The translations under genes and the position numbers were made by a program. 64,000 nucleotides of DNA from an uncultured Clostridia bacterium (lineage in GTDB: Bacteria; Bacillota; Clostridia; Peptostreptococcales; Anaerovoracaceae). The notes under the pieces are model-generated. The model did not search any database and was not told the origin of the DNA. It saw nothing but the letters and a program-made list of their open reading frames with translations. The stretch spans positions 186,001 through 250,000 of the forward strand of contig CAKQGQ010000001.1 in assembly GCA_934233735.1 (NCBI GenBank), in the 5' to 3' direction. Shown in pieces: positions 24,899 to 33,181 of this stretch; within the stretch, counting starts at the first letter, position 1; every line of letters starts with the position of its first letter.

Positions 24899-25897
24899 AT
24901 GATTACATTTGAAAATTACGACAGAAAAATAGAAAAAATCAATGCGGCGCTTTCCGCATACGGTATCGCTTCCCTTGAGGAAGCGCAGGCAATCTGTGAA
25001 GAGAAGGGCATCGACCCATATAAAATCGCAAAGGACATCCAGCCAATCTGTTTTGAGGATGTCTGCTGGGCCTATGTCGCAGGCGCAGCGATTGCGCTGA
25101 AAAAAGACTGCCGCAAGGCGAATGAGGCAGCTAAGGCTATTGGCGAGGGCCTTCAGGCATTCTGCCTTCCGGGCTCTGTAGCTGAAGACAGAAAAGTTGG
25201 CCTCGGCCACGGAAATCTGGCAGCGATGCTTTTAAGTGAGGAAACCGAATGTTTCGCATTCCTGGCAGGTCACGAATCGTTTGCAGCCGCAGAAGGAGCA
25301 ATCGGCATTGCGAAATCCGCCAACAAAGTCCGCAAAAAACCTTTGCGGGTTATCTTAAACGGTCTGGGAAAGGATGCTGCGCAGATTATTTCCAGAATCA
25401 ACGGTTTTACCTATGTGCAGACGCAGTTTGACTATTATACAGGAGAGTTGACGGTCGTTAAAGAAATCCCGTACTCGAAGGGCGAGCGCGCAGAAGTTCG
25501 CTGCTATGGCGCCGATGATGTGCGTGAGGGCGTTGCGATTATGCATAAAGAGGGCGTGGATGTTTCCATCACAGGAAATTCGACGAATCCGACCCGCTTC
25601 CAGCACCCGGTTGCAGGAACCTATAAGAAGGAATGCACGGAGCAGGGCAGGAAATATTTCTCCGTTGCCAGCGGCGGCGGCACAGGAAGAACCCTGCACC
25701 CGGACAACATGGCGGCAGGTCCTGCATCCTATGGCATGACCGACACGATGGGAAGAATGCATTCTGATGCGCAGTTTGCAGGCTCATCCTCCGTACCGGC
25801 GCATGTAGCCATGATGGGCTATGTCGGCATGGGCAACAACCCGATGGTCGGTGCGACTGTCGCAGTTGCGGTTGCGATTGAGGAAGCGATGAAATAG
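24899..25897 (+). CDS. GGGtGRT protein (uncharacterised family)
   Basis: This 332-residue protein carries the name-giving motif GGGTGRT at residues 259-265, inside VASGGGTGRTLHPDN. Other visible features are a Gly/Ala-rich stretch with AMLLSEETECFAFLAGHESF and a C-terminal Met/Gly-rich tail (MMGYVGMGNNPMVGATVAVAVA). It has no signal peptide. No reaction is known to me for the family. It is translated from its own GGAGG site and forms a pair with the IscU-like gene. It stops with TAG. A Fe-S-dependent enzyme or carrier is the most that context allows. Confidence 0.85.
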   Translation: MITFENYDRKIEKINAALSAYGIASLEEAQAICEEKGIDPYKIAKDIQPICFEDVCWAYVAGAAIALKKDCRKANEAAKAIGEGLQAFCLPGSVAEDRKVGLGHGNLAAMLLSEETECFAFLAGHESFAAAEGAIGIAKSANKVRKKPLRVILNGLGKDAAQIISRINGFTYVQTQFDYYTGELTVVKEIPYSKGERAEVRCYGADDVREGVAIMHKEGVDVSITGNSTNPTRFQHPVAGTYKKECTEQGRKYFSVASGGGTGRTLHPDNMAAGPASYGMTDTMGRMHSDAQFAGSSSVPAHVAMMGYVGMGNNPMVGATVAVAVAIEEAMK

Positions 25898-26000
25898 GGA
25901 AAATTCATAATTCAATGATACGAAAAGCCGTCAAGCGTTGTGTTTGGCGGCTTTGAAAATAAATGATTTTCTGAAATGACATCACACCTTAAAATCCTCC
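25898..26000 (+). other. Spacer between the GGGtGRT gene and the pyr promoter
   Basis: This stretch contains an 11-bp imperfect hairpin (AAAGCCGTCAA at 25924-25934 with TTTGGCGGCTTT at 25943-25954) without a good T run. It may end the GGGtGRT transcript weakly. No gene is seen. Confidence 0.5.
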
Positions 26001-26030
26001 TTGACACATCCCTGCTCCATATGCTAAAAT
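26001..26030 (+). promoter_or_regulatory. pyr operon promoter
   Basis: TTGACA (26001-26006) and TAAAAT (26025-26030) are 18 bases apart and precede the attenuator leader. Confidence 0.75.
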
Positions 26031-26036
26031 AATTAG

Positions 26037-26174
26037 CGAAAGAAATCTTTAAGCACGATACAGAGATGTCGGCAAGATGGACATAGGAAGACAAACAGCG
26101 GAAGCCCTCAGAATAGGTGCTTGCGTTGGTGTGTTATGTATGACCGTAATCTTGCCGGAGGGCAGGATTTTTTT
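26037..26174 (+). promoter_or_regulatory. PyrR-responsive attenuator leader of the pyr operon
   Basis: The leader has a PyrR-binding-loop-like segment: TCTTTAA, then ATACAGAGATGTCGGCAAGAT, spread over 26046-26078. This matches the Bacillus pattern around CAGAGA and the trailing GGCAAGA. A strong terminator follows: AATCTTGCC (26148-26156), loop GGAG, GGCAGGATT (26161-26169), then T7. GGCAAGAT at 26071-26078 is complementary to the terminator's 5' arm, which gives the switching pair. With UMP-bound PyrR the terminator should form. The identity was judged by eye. Confidence 0.75.
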
Positions 26175-26253
26175 ATGCCAAAAGGCGAGTTGACACCGGA
26201 AAATGCCGGAGTGTACCGGAGCATGAAAAAAATCAGAAAACGGAGGATTGGCA

Positions 26254-27441
26254 ATGAAAAAATATTTCGCAGAGCGTTTTAAAGACAGATATAAGAACGA
26301 GTTTGGTGATTTCTCCGATGAATCGTTTTTGATAATCCCTTCTTTTGTGGATGTACATGTACATTTGCGAGAGCCGGGATTTTTTTATAAGGAAACCATA
26401 GCAAGCGGAAGCCGCGCAGCGGCAGCTTCAGGATACGGACACATCTTTGCGATGCCGAATCTGAATCCGGTGCCCGATACGCTCGAAAACCTCAAAGTGC
26501 AGCTCGATTTAATCGAAAAAAATGCCTGCATCGATGTCAGACCCTACGGAGCAATTACGAAGGGCGAACAGGGCAGGGAGCTTGCGGAGCTTGAACAGAT
26601 GGCACCGTTTGTCATCGGATTCAGCGATGACGGTGTGGGACTGAACGACCCTGACCTGATGAGGAAGGCGATGGAAGCTGCAAGAAACCATAACCTTCTC
26701 ATCGCAGCGCATTGCGAGGATCTCCGCTTGAGAAACGGCGGCTATATCCACGACGGAGCTTATGCGAAGAGACACGGACATAAGGGGATTTCTTCCGAAA
26801 GCGAATGGAAGCCGATACAGCGGGATTTAAAGCTGGCAGAAGAGACCAGATGCAAATACCATGTCTGCCACATTTCCACGAAGGAGAGTGTGGAAATCAT
26901 CGCCGAGGCCAAGGCGAGAGGAGTGGATGTCACCTGCGAAACCGCGCCGCATTACCTGATTTTTACGGACGAGGATTTGCAGGAGGACGGAAGATTCAAG
27001 ATGAATCCGCCGATTCGAAGCGAGAAAGACCGTGAGGCGCTCAGAAAAGGGATTCTCGACGGAACCATCGATATGATTGCGACCGACCATGCGCCGCATA
27101 GTGAAGAAGAAAAAGCAAAGGGGCTTGCGGATAGTGCGATGGGAATCGTAGGACTGGAAACTGCTTTTCCGGTGCTCTATACGGAGCTTGTAAAGAGCGG
27201 GATTCTGCCGCTTGAGCGGTTGGTCGAATTGATGGCGGAAGCACCGAGACGCAGGTTCGGACTTCCGGCGGCGGAAGAGGCAGGCGACTGGGCGGTGTGG
27301 AATATTGCCGAAAGCTACGAAATCTGCCCGGAAAACTTCCTTTCAATGGGAAGAGCGACACCGTTTGCGGGGTGGCAGGTTTGCGGAAAATGCGTGCTGA
27401 ATCTACTCGGCGGAAAGACGGTTTGGGAGGACAAAAAATGA
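26254..27441 (+). CDS. pyrC: Dihydroorotase PyrC
   Basis: Dihydroorotase closes carbamoyl aspartate to dihydroorotate in pyrimidine synthesis. The metal-binding DVHVHLREPG motif, the HCED and ETAPHYL parts and the ATDHAPHS motif identify the class I amidohydrolase type. The ATG at 26254 is chosen over a TTG at 26248 because CGGAGGA is six bases upstream, giving 395 residues. It is the first gene of the pyr operon and overlaps pyrK by four bases. The 80 bases between the attenuator and the start contain three CCGG-rich repeats whose role is unclear. Confidence 0.95.
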   Translation: MKKYFAERFKDRYKNEFGDFSDESFLIIPSFVDVHVHLREPGFFYKETIASGSRAAAASGYGHIFAMPNLNPVPDTLENLKVQLDLIEKNACIDVRPYGAITKGEQGRELAELEQMAPFVIGFSDDGVGLNDPDLMRKAMEAARNHNLLIAAHCEDLRLRNGGYIHDGAYAKRHGHKGISSESEWKPIQRDLKLAEETRCKYHVCHISTKESVEIIAEAKARGVDVTCETAPHYLIFTDEDLQEDGRFKMNPPIRSEKDREALRKGILDGTIDMIATDHAPHSEEEKAKGLADSAMGIVGLETAFPVLYTELVKSGILPLERLVELMAEAPRRRFGLPAAEEAGDWAVWNIAESYEICPENFLSMGRATPFAGWQVCGKCVLNLLGGKTVWEDKK

Positions 27442-28175
27442 AGCAGAATACATATCGGATTGCAGAAAACAGAGCATTAACGGGTAATGTATGGGAAATG
27501 ACGCTGGAAGGCGACACCTCCGCCTGTGAAAGACCGGGACAGTTTGTCAACATCAAGCTCGAGGGATTTTTCCTGCGGAGACCGATTTCCGTCTGTGATT
27601 ATGACGAAAATACGATAAAGATTATATATAAGACCGTCGGAGCCGGAACACAGGAAATGTCGCAGATGCGGCAGGGGCAGCGTCTGGACGTGCTGACGGG
27701 CCTCGGAAACGGATATGATACCGCAAAGGCGGGAAATATGCCGCTCTTAATCGGAGGCGGTGCAGGGGTTCCGCCGCTGTACGGACTGCTCCGGCAGCTC
27801 AAGGAGCAAAATCCGGAATGCGAAGCGAAGGTCATTTTGGGCTTTAATACGAAGGACGAAATTTTCTACAAAGTGGAATTTGAAAAACTCGGAGCTGAAG
27901 TTTTTCTCACGACTGTAGACGGCACGGCCGGCACGAAAGGCTTCGTAACCGATGTGATGAAGGCTCTTACCTACAGCTACTTCTATGCCTGCGGACCGGA
28001 AGCCATGCTGAAGGCAATTGACGCAGAGGCGAAAACCTCAGGGCAGCTCAGTTTTGAAGAACGGATGGGGTGCGGATTCGGTGCCTGCATGGGCTGCTCC
28101 TGCATGACGAAATACGGAAATAAGAGAATCTGCAAGGAAGGTCCGGTTTTGGAAAGAGAGGAAATCATATGGTAG
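27438..28175 (+). CDS. pyrK: Dihydroorotate dehydrogenase electron transfer subunit PyrK
   Basis: PyrK passes electrons from dihydroorotate dehydrogenase B to NAD+. It shows the FAD-binding RRPISVCDY motif, the NAD-binding GGGAGVPPLYGLL motif, and a C-terminal 2Fe-2S site with cysteines in MGCGFGACMGCSC plus a final KEGPVL segment. The start at 27438 overlaps the pyrC stop; 245 residues. It ends with TAG and overlaps pyrD by seven bases, as expected for subunits of one complex. Confidence 0.94.
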   Translation: MKQNTYRIAENRALTGNVWEMTLEGDTSACERPGQFVNIKLEGFFLRRPISVCDYDENTIKIIYKTVGAGTQEMSQMRQGQRLDVLTGLGNGYDTAKAGNMPLLIGGGAGVPPLYGLLRQLKEQNPECEAKVILGFNTKDEIFYKVEFEKLGAEVFLTTVDGTAGTKGFVTDVMKALTYSYFYACGPEAMLKAIDAEAKTSGQLSFEERMGCGFGACMGCSCMTKYGNKRICKEGPVLEREEIIW

Positions 28176-29128
28176 ATAGAGAAAGGAAAACTACAGGTGC
28201 TGCGGAAGCGGATATTTCCACCGAGCTTTGCGGAATCCGCCTTGACAATCCGGTGATTCCGGCGAGCGGCACTTTCGGCTACGGAAGAGAATTTAACGAA
28301 CTTTACGATATAAACTGTCTGGGAACCTTTTCATTCAAAGGAACGACCCTGGAGCCGCGCTTCGGCAACCCGACGCCGCGGATTGCGGAGTGCCCGGACG
28401 GCATGATTAACGCGGTCGGCCTGCAAAACCCGGGTGTGGAGAAGGTCATCAGCGAGGAACTTCCCGCACTGGCGGAGATTTTTCATAAGCCTGTGATGGC
28501 AAATGTCAGCGGATTTTCCGTGAGCGATTATGCGAAGACGGTCGAAAAGCTTGAGGCGGACGAAGCGGCGAGCCGACAGATTGGATGGTACGAAATCAAC
28601 ATCAGCTGCCCGAATGTGCATGGCGGCGGCATGGCGTTCGGAACCTGTCCACAGGCGGCGGCAGAGGTCACGAGGGAAGTCAGGAAGATGACGAAGAAGC
28701 CGATACTGCTGAAACTTTCCCCGAATGTGACGGATATTGCGGAAATTGCGAAAGCCTGCGAAGACGCCGGCGCAGACGGAATCAGCCTGATTAACACACT
28801 GCTCGGAATGCGAATTGATCTGCGGACGAAGCACCCGGTCATCGCGAATAAAATGGGCGGGTTTTCGGGTCATGCGATTCTCCCGGTGGCGCTGCGTATG
28901 GTGTGGCAGGTCTACGATGCGGTAAAGATTCCGGTTGTCGGGATGGGCGGCGTTTCAAGTGCCGAGGAAGTCATCGAAATGATGCTTGCCGGAGCGCATG
29001 CAGTGGAAATCGGAGCGGCAAACCTGACCGAACCGTTTATCTGCAAAAAAATTATCGAAGAATTACCAACTACATGTAAAAAATACGGAATTACAAGTTT
29101 AAAAGAAATCATAGGAGGTGCACATTAA
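28169..29128 (+). CDS. pyrD: Dihydroorotate dehydrogenase B catalytic subunit
   Basis: This FMN enzyme oxidises dihydroorotate to orotate with PyrK as partner (class 1B). Motifs include NPVIPASGTFGYG, the EINISCPNVHGGG segment with the catalytic cysteine SCPN, and the FMN phosphate site VGMGGVSSAEE. The length is 319 residues. An extra 15-20 residues before the conserved core are charged. It overlaps pyrK, and its last base is the first base of the pyrF start codon. Confidence 0.95.
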   Translation: MVDRERKTTGAAEADISTELCGIRLDNPVIPASGTFGYGREFNELYDINCLGTFSFKGTTLEPRFGNPTPRIAECPDGMINAVGLQNPGVEKVISEELPALAEIFHKPVMANVSGFSVSDYAKTVEKLEADEAASRQIGWYEINISCPNVHGGGMAFGTCPQAAAEVTREVRKMTKKPILLKLSPNVTDIAEIAKACEDAGADGISLINTLLGMRIDLRTKHPVIANKMGGFSGHAILPVALRMVWQVYDAVKIPVVGMGGVSSAEEVIEMMLAGAHAVEIGAANLTEPFICKKIIEELPTTCKKYGITSLKEIIGGAH

Positions 29129-29826
29129 TGGGAAAAGATGTAATTATCGCCTGCGACTTTGCTTCGGCAGAGGAAACGCTGGCATTTCTGGACAAATTCA
29201 CCGAAGAAAAGCCATATGTCAAAATCGGCATGGAGCTTTACTATGCGGAGGGACCGCAGATTGTGAAGAAAATCAAGGAGCGCGGGCATAAAATTTTCCT
29301 GGACTTGAAGCTGCACGACATTCCGAACACCGTGAAAAAGGCGATGAAAGTTCTTTCAGGGCTGGATGTCGATATGTGCAATCTTCATGCGGCAGGCACG
29401 ATTGCGATGATGGAGGCGGCACTCGAAGGCCTGACAAGAGAAGACGGCACGAGACCTTTGCTGATTGCGGTTACCCAGCTTACCTCCACCGACCAGGAGC
29501 GGATGGAAAAGGATTTACTGATTGAAAAGCCTCTGGAAGAGGTGGTCGACCATTATGCGGCAAATGCGAAAAAAGCAGGGCTTGACGGCGTGGTATGTTC
29601 GCCGCTGGAAGCGGAGCGGGTGCATGATCTTTGCGGAGAAGGCTTCCTGACGGTAACACCGGGCGTGCGCTTTGCGGACGGCGATGCAGGCGATCAGGTG
29701 CGCGTAACGACCCCGCAGCGGGCAAAGGAAATCGGCTCGGACTATATCGTGGTCGGACGCCCGATTACGCAGGCAGAAGACCCTGTGGCAGCCTACAGAC
29801 GCTGCGTCAGCGAGTTTGTCGGCTGA
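29128..29826 (+). CDS. pyrF: Orotidine 5'-phosphate decarboxylase PyrF
   Basis: PyrF removes CO2 from OMP to make UMP. The catalytic DLKLHDIPNT motif (Asp-x-Lys-x-x-Asp) is intact, and the phosphate-binding TPGVRF and VVGRPIT segments are at the end. The 232-residue barrel is of the short bacterial type. AGGAGGTG lies before the ATG. Confidence 0.96.
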   Translation: MGKDVIIACDFASAEETLAFLDKFTEEKPYVKIGMELYYAEGPQIVKKIKERGHKIFLDLKLHDIPNTVKKAMKVLSGLDVDMCNLHAAGTIAMMEAALEGLTREDGTRPLLIAVTQLTSTDQERMEKDLLIEKPLEEVVDHYAANAKKAGLDGVVCSPLEAERVHDLCGEGFLTVTPGVRFADGDAGDQVRVTTPQRAKEIGSDYIVVGRPITQAEDPVAAYRRCVSEFVG

Positions 29827-29899
29827 GGGCAGAAGCAGCGAAACGGCGAAAATGAAATTGTAAGTTACAGGCATGTTAAGGACAAAGGAGGAGATTAGT

Positions 29900-30544
29900 A
29901 TGGATTTTAAACAGGAAATTGCAAAGGGTCTGCTTTCTATCGAGGCGGTTTTTCTCAGACCGGAAGAGCCGTTCACATGGGCGAGCGGAATTAAAAGCCC
30001 GATTTACTGCGACAACCGTCTGACGCTGACAGCACCGGATGTGCGTACCATGGTGGAAAACGGACTTGCAGAAGTAATTAGAGAAAACTACCCGCAGTGC
30101 GAGGTTCTGATGGGAACCAGCACGGCAGGAATCGCGCACGCGGCGATTACCGCGCATCTGATGGACCTTCCGATGGGCTATGTCAGAGGCTCCGCAAAGG
30201 ATCACGGACGCACCAACCAAATCGAAGGAAAGCTTTTGCCGGGCCAAAAAGTGGTCGTTGTCGAGGATTTGATTTCGACCGCAGGTTCCGCTGTTGATAC
30301 CGTGAAGGTGCTTCGGGAAGCGGGAGCGGAAGTCCTTGGAATCGCCAGCATTTTTACATACGGCATGAAGAAAGGCCTTGAGCGCCTTGCGGAAAACGAG
30401 GTGAAAAATGTGAGCCTCTGCGATTTGGACGCTTTGGTGGAAATCGCGGCAGAAAGCGGATATATCAAACAAGACGAAAAAGCAAAAATTTTAAAGTTCA
30501 GAGACAACCCTTCCGATGAGGGCTGGATGAAAGGAGACAAATAA
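29900..30544 (+). CDS. pyrE: Orotate phosphoribosyltransferase PyrE
   Basis: PyrE joins orotate and PRPP to OMP. The PRPP-binding motif is VVVVEDLISTAGSAVDTV, and the catalytic loop KDHGRTNQIEG is complete. The ATG at 29900 follows AAAGGAGGAG and gives 214 residues; an upstream in-frame ATG at 29873 lacks a ribosome site. The stop shares one base with the start of pyrB. Confidence 0.95.
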   Translation: MDFKQEIAKGLLSIEAVFLRPEEPFTWASGIKSPIYCDNRLTLTAPDVRTMVENGLAEVIRENYPQCEVLMGTSTAGIAHAAITAHLMDLPMGYVRGSAKDHGRTNQIEGKLLPGQKVVVVEDLISTAGSAVDTVKVLREAGAEVLGIASIFTYGMKKGLERLAENEVKNVSLCDLDALVEIAAESGYIKQDEKAKILKFRDNPSDEGWMKGDK

Positions 30545-31470
30545 TGAAAGAAATCAGAAACCTGATTAACATCACCGACTTAACTGTAGAAGAAATCGAC
30601 GAGCTGATTGCGGTTGCAGATGACATCGTTGAAAATCACGCGGAATATGAGGATATCTGCGCGCATAAAAAACTTGCAACACTGTTCTTTGAGCCAAGTA
30701 CCAGAACCAGACTCAGCTTTGAGGCCGCAATGCTCGAGCTCGGCGGAAGTGTTCTGGGATTCTCCGAAGCAAGCTCCAGCTCCGCGGCAAAGGGCGAGAG
30801 CGTAAGCGATACGATTCGCACGGTCGGCTGCTATGCGGACATCATCGCAATGCGTCACCCGAAGGAGGGCGCGCCGATTGTTGCGGCACAGCGCACGACA
30901 GTTCCGATTATCAACGGCGGCGACGGCGGACATTTCCACCCGACACAGACTTTGACCGACCTTTTGACGATTAAGAGAAAGAAAGGCCGTCTGGATCATA
31001 TGACCATCGGGCTTTGCGGAGACCTGAAATTCGGTCGTACTGTTCACTCCCTCATCGAGGCAATGCTCCGCTACGAAGGCATCAAATTCGTGCTGATTTC
31101 ACCGCAGGAGCTTCAGGTGCCGGATTATGTAAAGGAAAAGATGGATGCGGCAGGCGCAGAATGGACGGAAGTGGAGACTTTGGAAGAGGCAATGCCGCAG
31201 CTTGACATCCTGTACATGACCAGAGTGCAGAGAGAGCGTTTCTTCAACGAAGAAGACTATGTGAGACTGAAAGACAGCTATATCCTGAATCTTGAAAAGC
31301 TGCAGCCTGCAAAGAAAGATTTGACAATCATGCATCCGCTGCCGAGAGTAAACGAAATTTCAGTTGAAGTGGATGACGACCCACGCGCATGTTACTTCTT
31401 CCAGGCACTTTGCGGAAAGCACATCCGCATGGCGCTCATTCTCTTCCTGCTCGGCATCAAGAGAGCATAG
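30544..31470 (+). CDS. pyrB: Aspartate carbamoyltransferase catalytic chain PyrB
   Basis: PyrB forms carbamoyl aspartate, the committed step. The carbamoyl-phosphate site FEPSTRTRLSFE, the SSSAAKGES loop, and MHPLPRVNEI for aspartate binding are all present in 308 residues. It pairs with the regulatory chain PyrI downstream. It stops with TAG. Confidence 0.96.
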   Translation: MKEIRNLINITDLTVEEIDELIAVADDIVENHAEYEDICAHKKLATLFFEPSTRTRLSFEAAMLELGGSVLGFSEASSSSAAKGESVSDTIRTVGCYADIIAMRHPKEGAPIVAAQRTTVPIINGGDGGHFHPTQTLTDLLTIKRKKGRLDHMTIGLCGDLKFGRTVHSLIEAMLRYEGIKFVLISPQELQVPDYVKEKMDAAGAEWTEVETLEEAMPQLDILYMTRVQRERFFNEEDYVRLKDSYILNLEKLQPAKKDLTIMHPLPRVNEISVEVDDDPRACYFFQALCGKHIRMALILFLLGIKRA

Positions 31471-31535
31471 CGCGCAGGGAAATTACAAAATTCAGAGAGT
31501 TTAAAGTTAATGAAGATGAAAACAGGGAGGAAAAA

Positions 31536-31958
31536 ATGAACATAGACGGCGTAAAAAACGGAATCGTACTGGACCATATCAAGGCAGGAAAGAGCATGAT
31601 GGTTTACGAACTTTTGGGACTCGACAAGATTGACAACTGCGTAGCGGTTATTCAGAATGTTTCCAGCTCCAAATACGGAAAGAAGGATATCATTAAAATC
31701 GATGAAAGCATCGAACTGGACTTAGATGTTCTGGGTTATATCGACAGCAATATCACTGTAAATCACGTGAAAGACGGAAAGCTGGAAAAGAAACTACACT
31801 TAGAGCTTCCGCAGACCCTTAAAAATGTAGTAAGATGCAAAAACCCGAGATGCATTACAAGTATCGAGCAGGAAATCGTACATACCTTCCGTCTGGTTGA
31901 CAGGGAAAAGAAAGTTTACCGCTGCGCTTACTGCGACGCGGAACATCGTGTAAAATAG
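31536..31958 (+). CDS. pyrI: Aspartate carbamoyltransferase regulatory chain PyrI
   Basis: PyrI binds effector nucleotides and a structural zinc. The N-domain has GIVLDHIKAGKSMMVYELLGL. The zinc cysteines are in VVRCKNPRCIT and YRCAYC. The ATG at 31536 is preceded by GGGAGG, giving 140 residues. It is the last gene of the pyr operon; carAB and pyrR are not in the window. No clear terminator follows. Confidence 0.95.
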   Translation: MNIDGVKNGIVLDHIKAGKSMMVYELLGLDKIDNCVAVIQNVSSSKYGKKDIIKIDESIELDLDVLGYIDSNITVNHVKDGKLEKKLHLELPQTLKNVVRCKNPRCITSIEQEIVHTFRLVDREKKVYRCAYCDAEHRVK

Positions 31959-32056
31959 CTTTGTGAAAAAATCTTCACATTGCTTAAAAATGTGAGAAAA
32001 TAGACGAATACGGGGTATGAATAGTTCGCCGGAAGTATCTGCAGAACCTCTGAAAC

Positions 32057-32085
32057 TTGCATAGAAACCAAAAAAGTGGTATAAT
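32057..32085 (+). promoter_or_regulatory. Promoter of the BMP lipoprotein gene
   Basis: TTGCAT (32057-32062) and TATAAT (32080-32085) are exactly 17 bases apart, 44 bases before the start codon. Confidence 0.8.
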
Positions 32086-32129
32086 CTACGATTGTGAAAC
32101 TTGTTTCTTATGACAATGGAGGAAAAAAC

Positions 32130-33146
32130 ATGAAGAAAAGTCTAGCACTTTTGCTTGCTGCAGCTCTGCTTCTGGCGATTTTTGCGTTGGTTGGCTGCAA
32201 CAAGGACGGCAATGCTGACGGTGAAAATCTGTCGCTGTGCGTAGTGGTGCCTTCCGAGTTTGGAGATAAATCTTTCAACGATTCTGCGAAAGAAGGCGCA
32301 GAGCGGCTTAAGGAAGATTTAGGAGTGAAAGTAAGTACGATTGAATGCAATAACGAAAACTATAAACAGAATATGATGACTGCGGCTGCGGAAAACGATT
32401 TCGTGGTTCCTATCGGATGGGAATTCAGTGAAATCAAGGAAGTCGCAGCGGAAAATCCGGATGTGAAATTTATCTGGGTAGACAATGTTGTAGACGGAAT
32501 CGAGGAATGCCCGAACATTCTCTGCATCACCTATGAGCAGAACGAAGGCTCCTTCCTTGCCGGATATATCGCAGCGAAGATGTCGCAGACCAATGCAGTC
32601 GGCGTTGTAGGCGGAGAGGATTCCAGCGTAATCAATGACTTTATCGTGGGTTATGAGCAGGGTGCCAAGTATGCAAATGCAGGCATTCAGGTTTATAAAA
32701 CCTACACCGGAGATTATGAGAGCCCTGAAAAGGGAAAATTAGCGGCAGAAGAACTCTATGCCAAGGGCGCTGATGTCATCTTCCAGGTTGCGGGCAACAG
32801 CGGAAACGGAGTTTTCCGGGCTGCGAAGGAAGGCGGATTCTATGCAATCGGCGTTGACCAGGACCAGAAAATCTCGGCACCGGAGTACGATGATGTCATC
32901 ATCTGCTCGATGAAAAAGGATATCGGAAGCACGATCTATGATGTTGTAAAGTCCTATATCGAAGATGAAATCTGGAACGGCGGCACGAACTGGCTGGTCG
33001 GAATGGAAGACGGCTATATTTCCATCGCATACGGCGGCGCAGATTCCAAGCAGATGGTAGATGACGACACGAAGAAAGAAGTCAGTGGCCTGGCGAAGAA
33101 AATTGCATCCGGCAGTATCAAGGTAGATACTGCAAGGACAATGTGA
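32130..33146 (+). CDS. BMP-family substrate-binding lipoprotein (nucleoside type)
   Basis: The protein belongs to the BMP/PnrA family, the binding proteins of nucleoside ABC importers. The signal peptide MKKSLALLLAAALLLAIFALVGC ends in a lipobox cysteine. The mature part has the family features FNDSAKEGAERL, GSFLAGYIAA, GVVGGEDSS and GVDQDQ. The ATG at 32130 follows GGAGG; 338 residues. No ATPase or permease gene is adjacent, so it may share a transporter or act as a sensor. It directly precedes another lipoprotein gene and follows the pyr operon, which fits with nucleoside salvage. Confidence 0.88.
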   Translation: MKKSLALLLAAALLLAIFALVGCNKDGNADGENLSLCVVVPSEFGDKSFNDSAKEGAERLKEDLGVKVSTIECNNENYKQNMMTAAAENDFVVPIGWEFSEIKEVAAENPDVKFIWVDNVVDGIEECPNILCITYEQNEGSFLAGYIAAKMSQTNAVGVVGGEDSSVINDFIVGYEQGAKYANAGIQVYKTYTGDYESPEKGKLAAEELYAKGADVIFQVAGNSGNGVFRAAKEGGFYAIGVDQDQKISAPEYDDVIICSMKKDIGSTIYDVVKSYIEDEIWNGGTNWLVGMEDGYISIAYGGADSKQMVDDDTKKEVSGLAKKIASGSIKVDTARTM

Positions 33147-33181
33147 AAGTGACAAAAAGAAAAATGAAAGGAAGTTTTGAG

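Noticed and set aside
26037..26174. A PRPP, THF or other riboswitch before the pyr operon
   Set aside because: The conserved CAGAGA segment and the placement fit the PyrR binding loop better; hallmarks of these riboswitches were not found.
28331..28873. A 180-codon minus-strand frame within pyrD
   Set aside because: It is an antisense shadow of an intact pyrD with normal motifs; composition is rich in Arg and His, as such shadows usually are.
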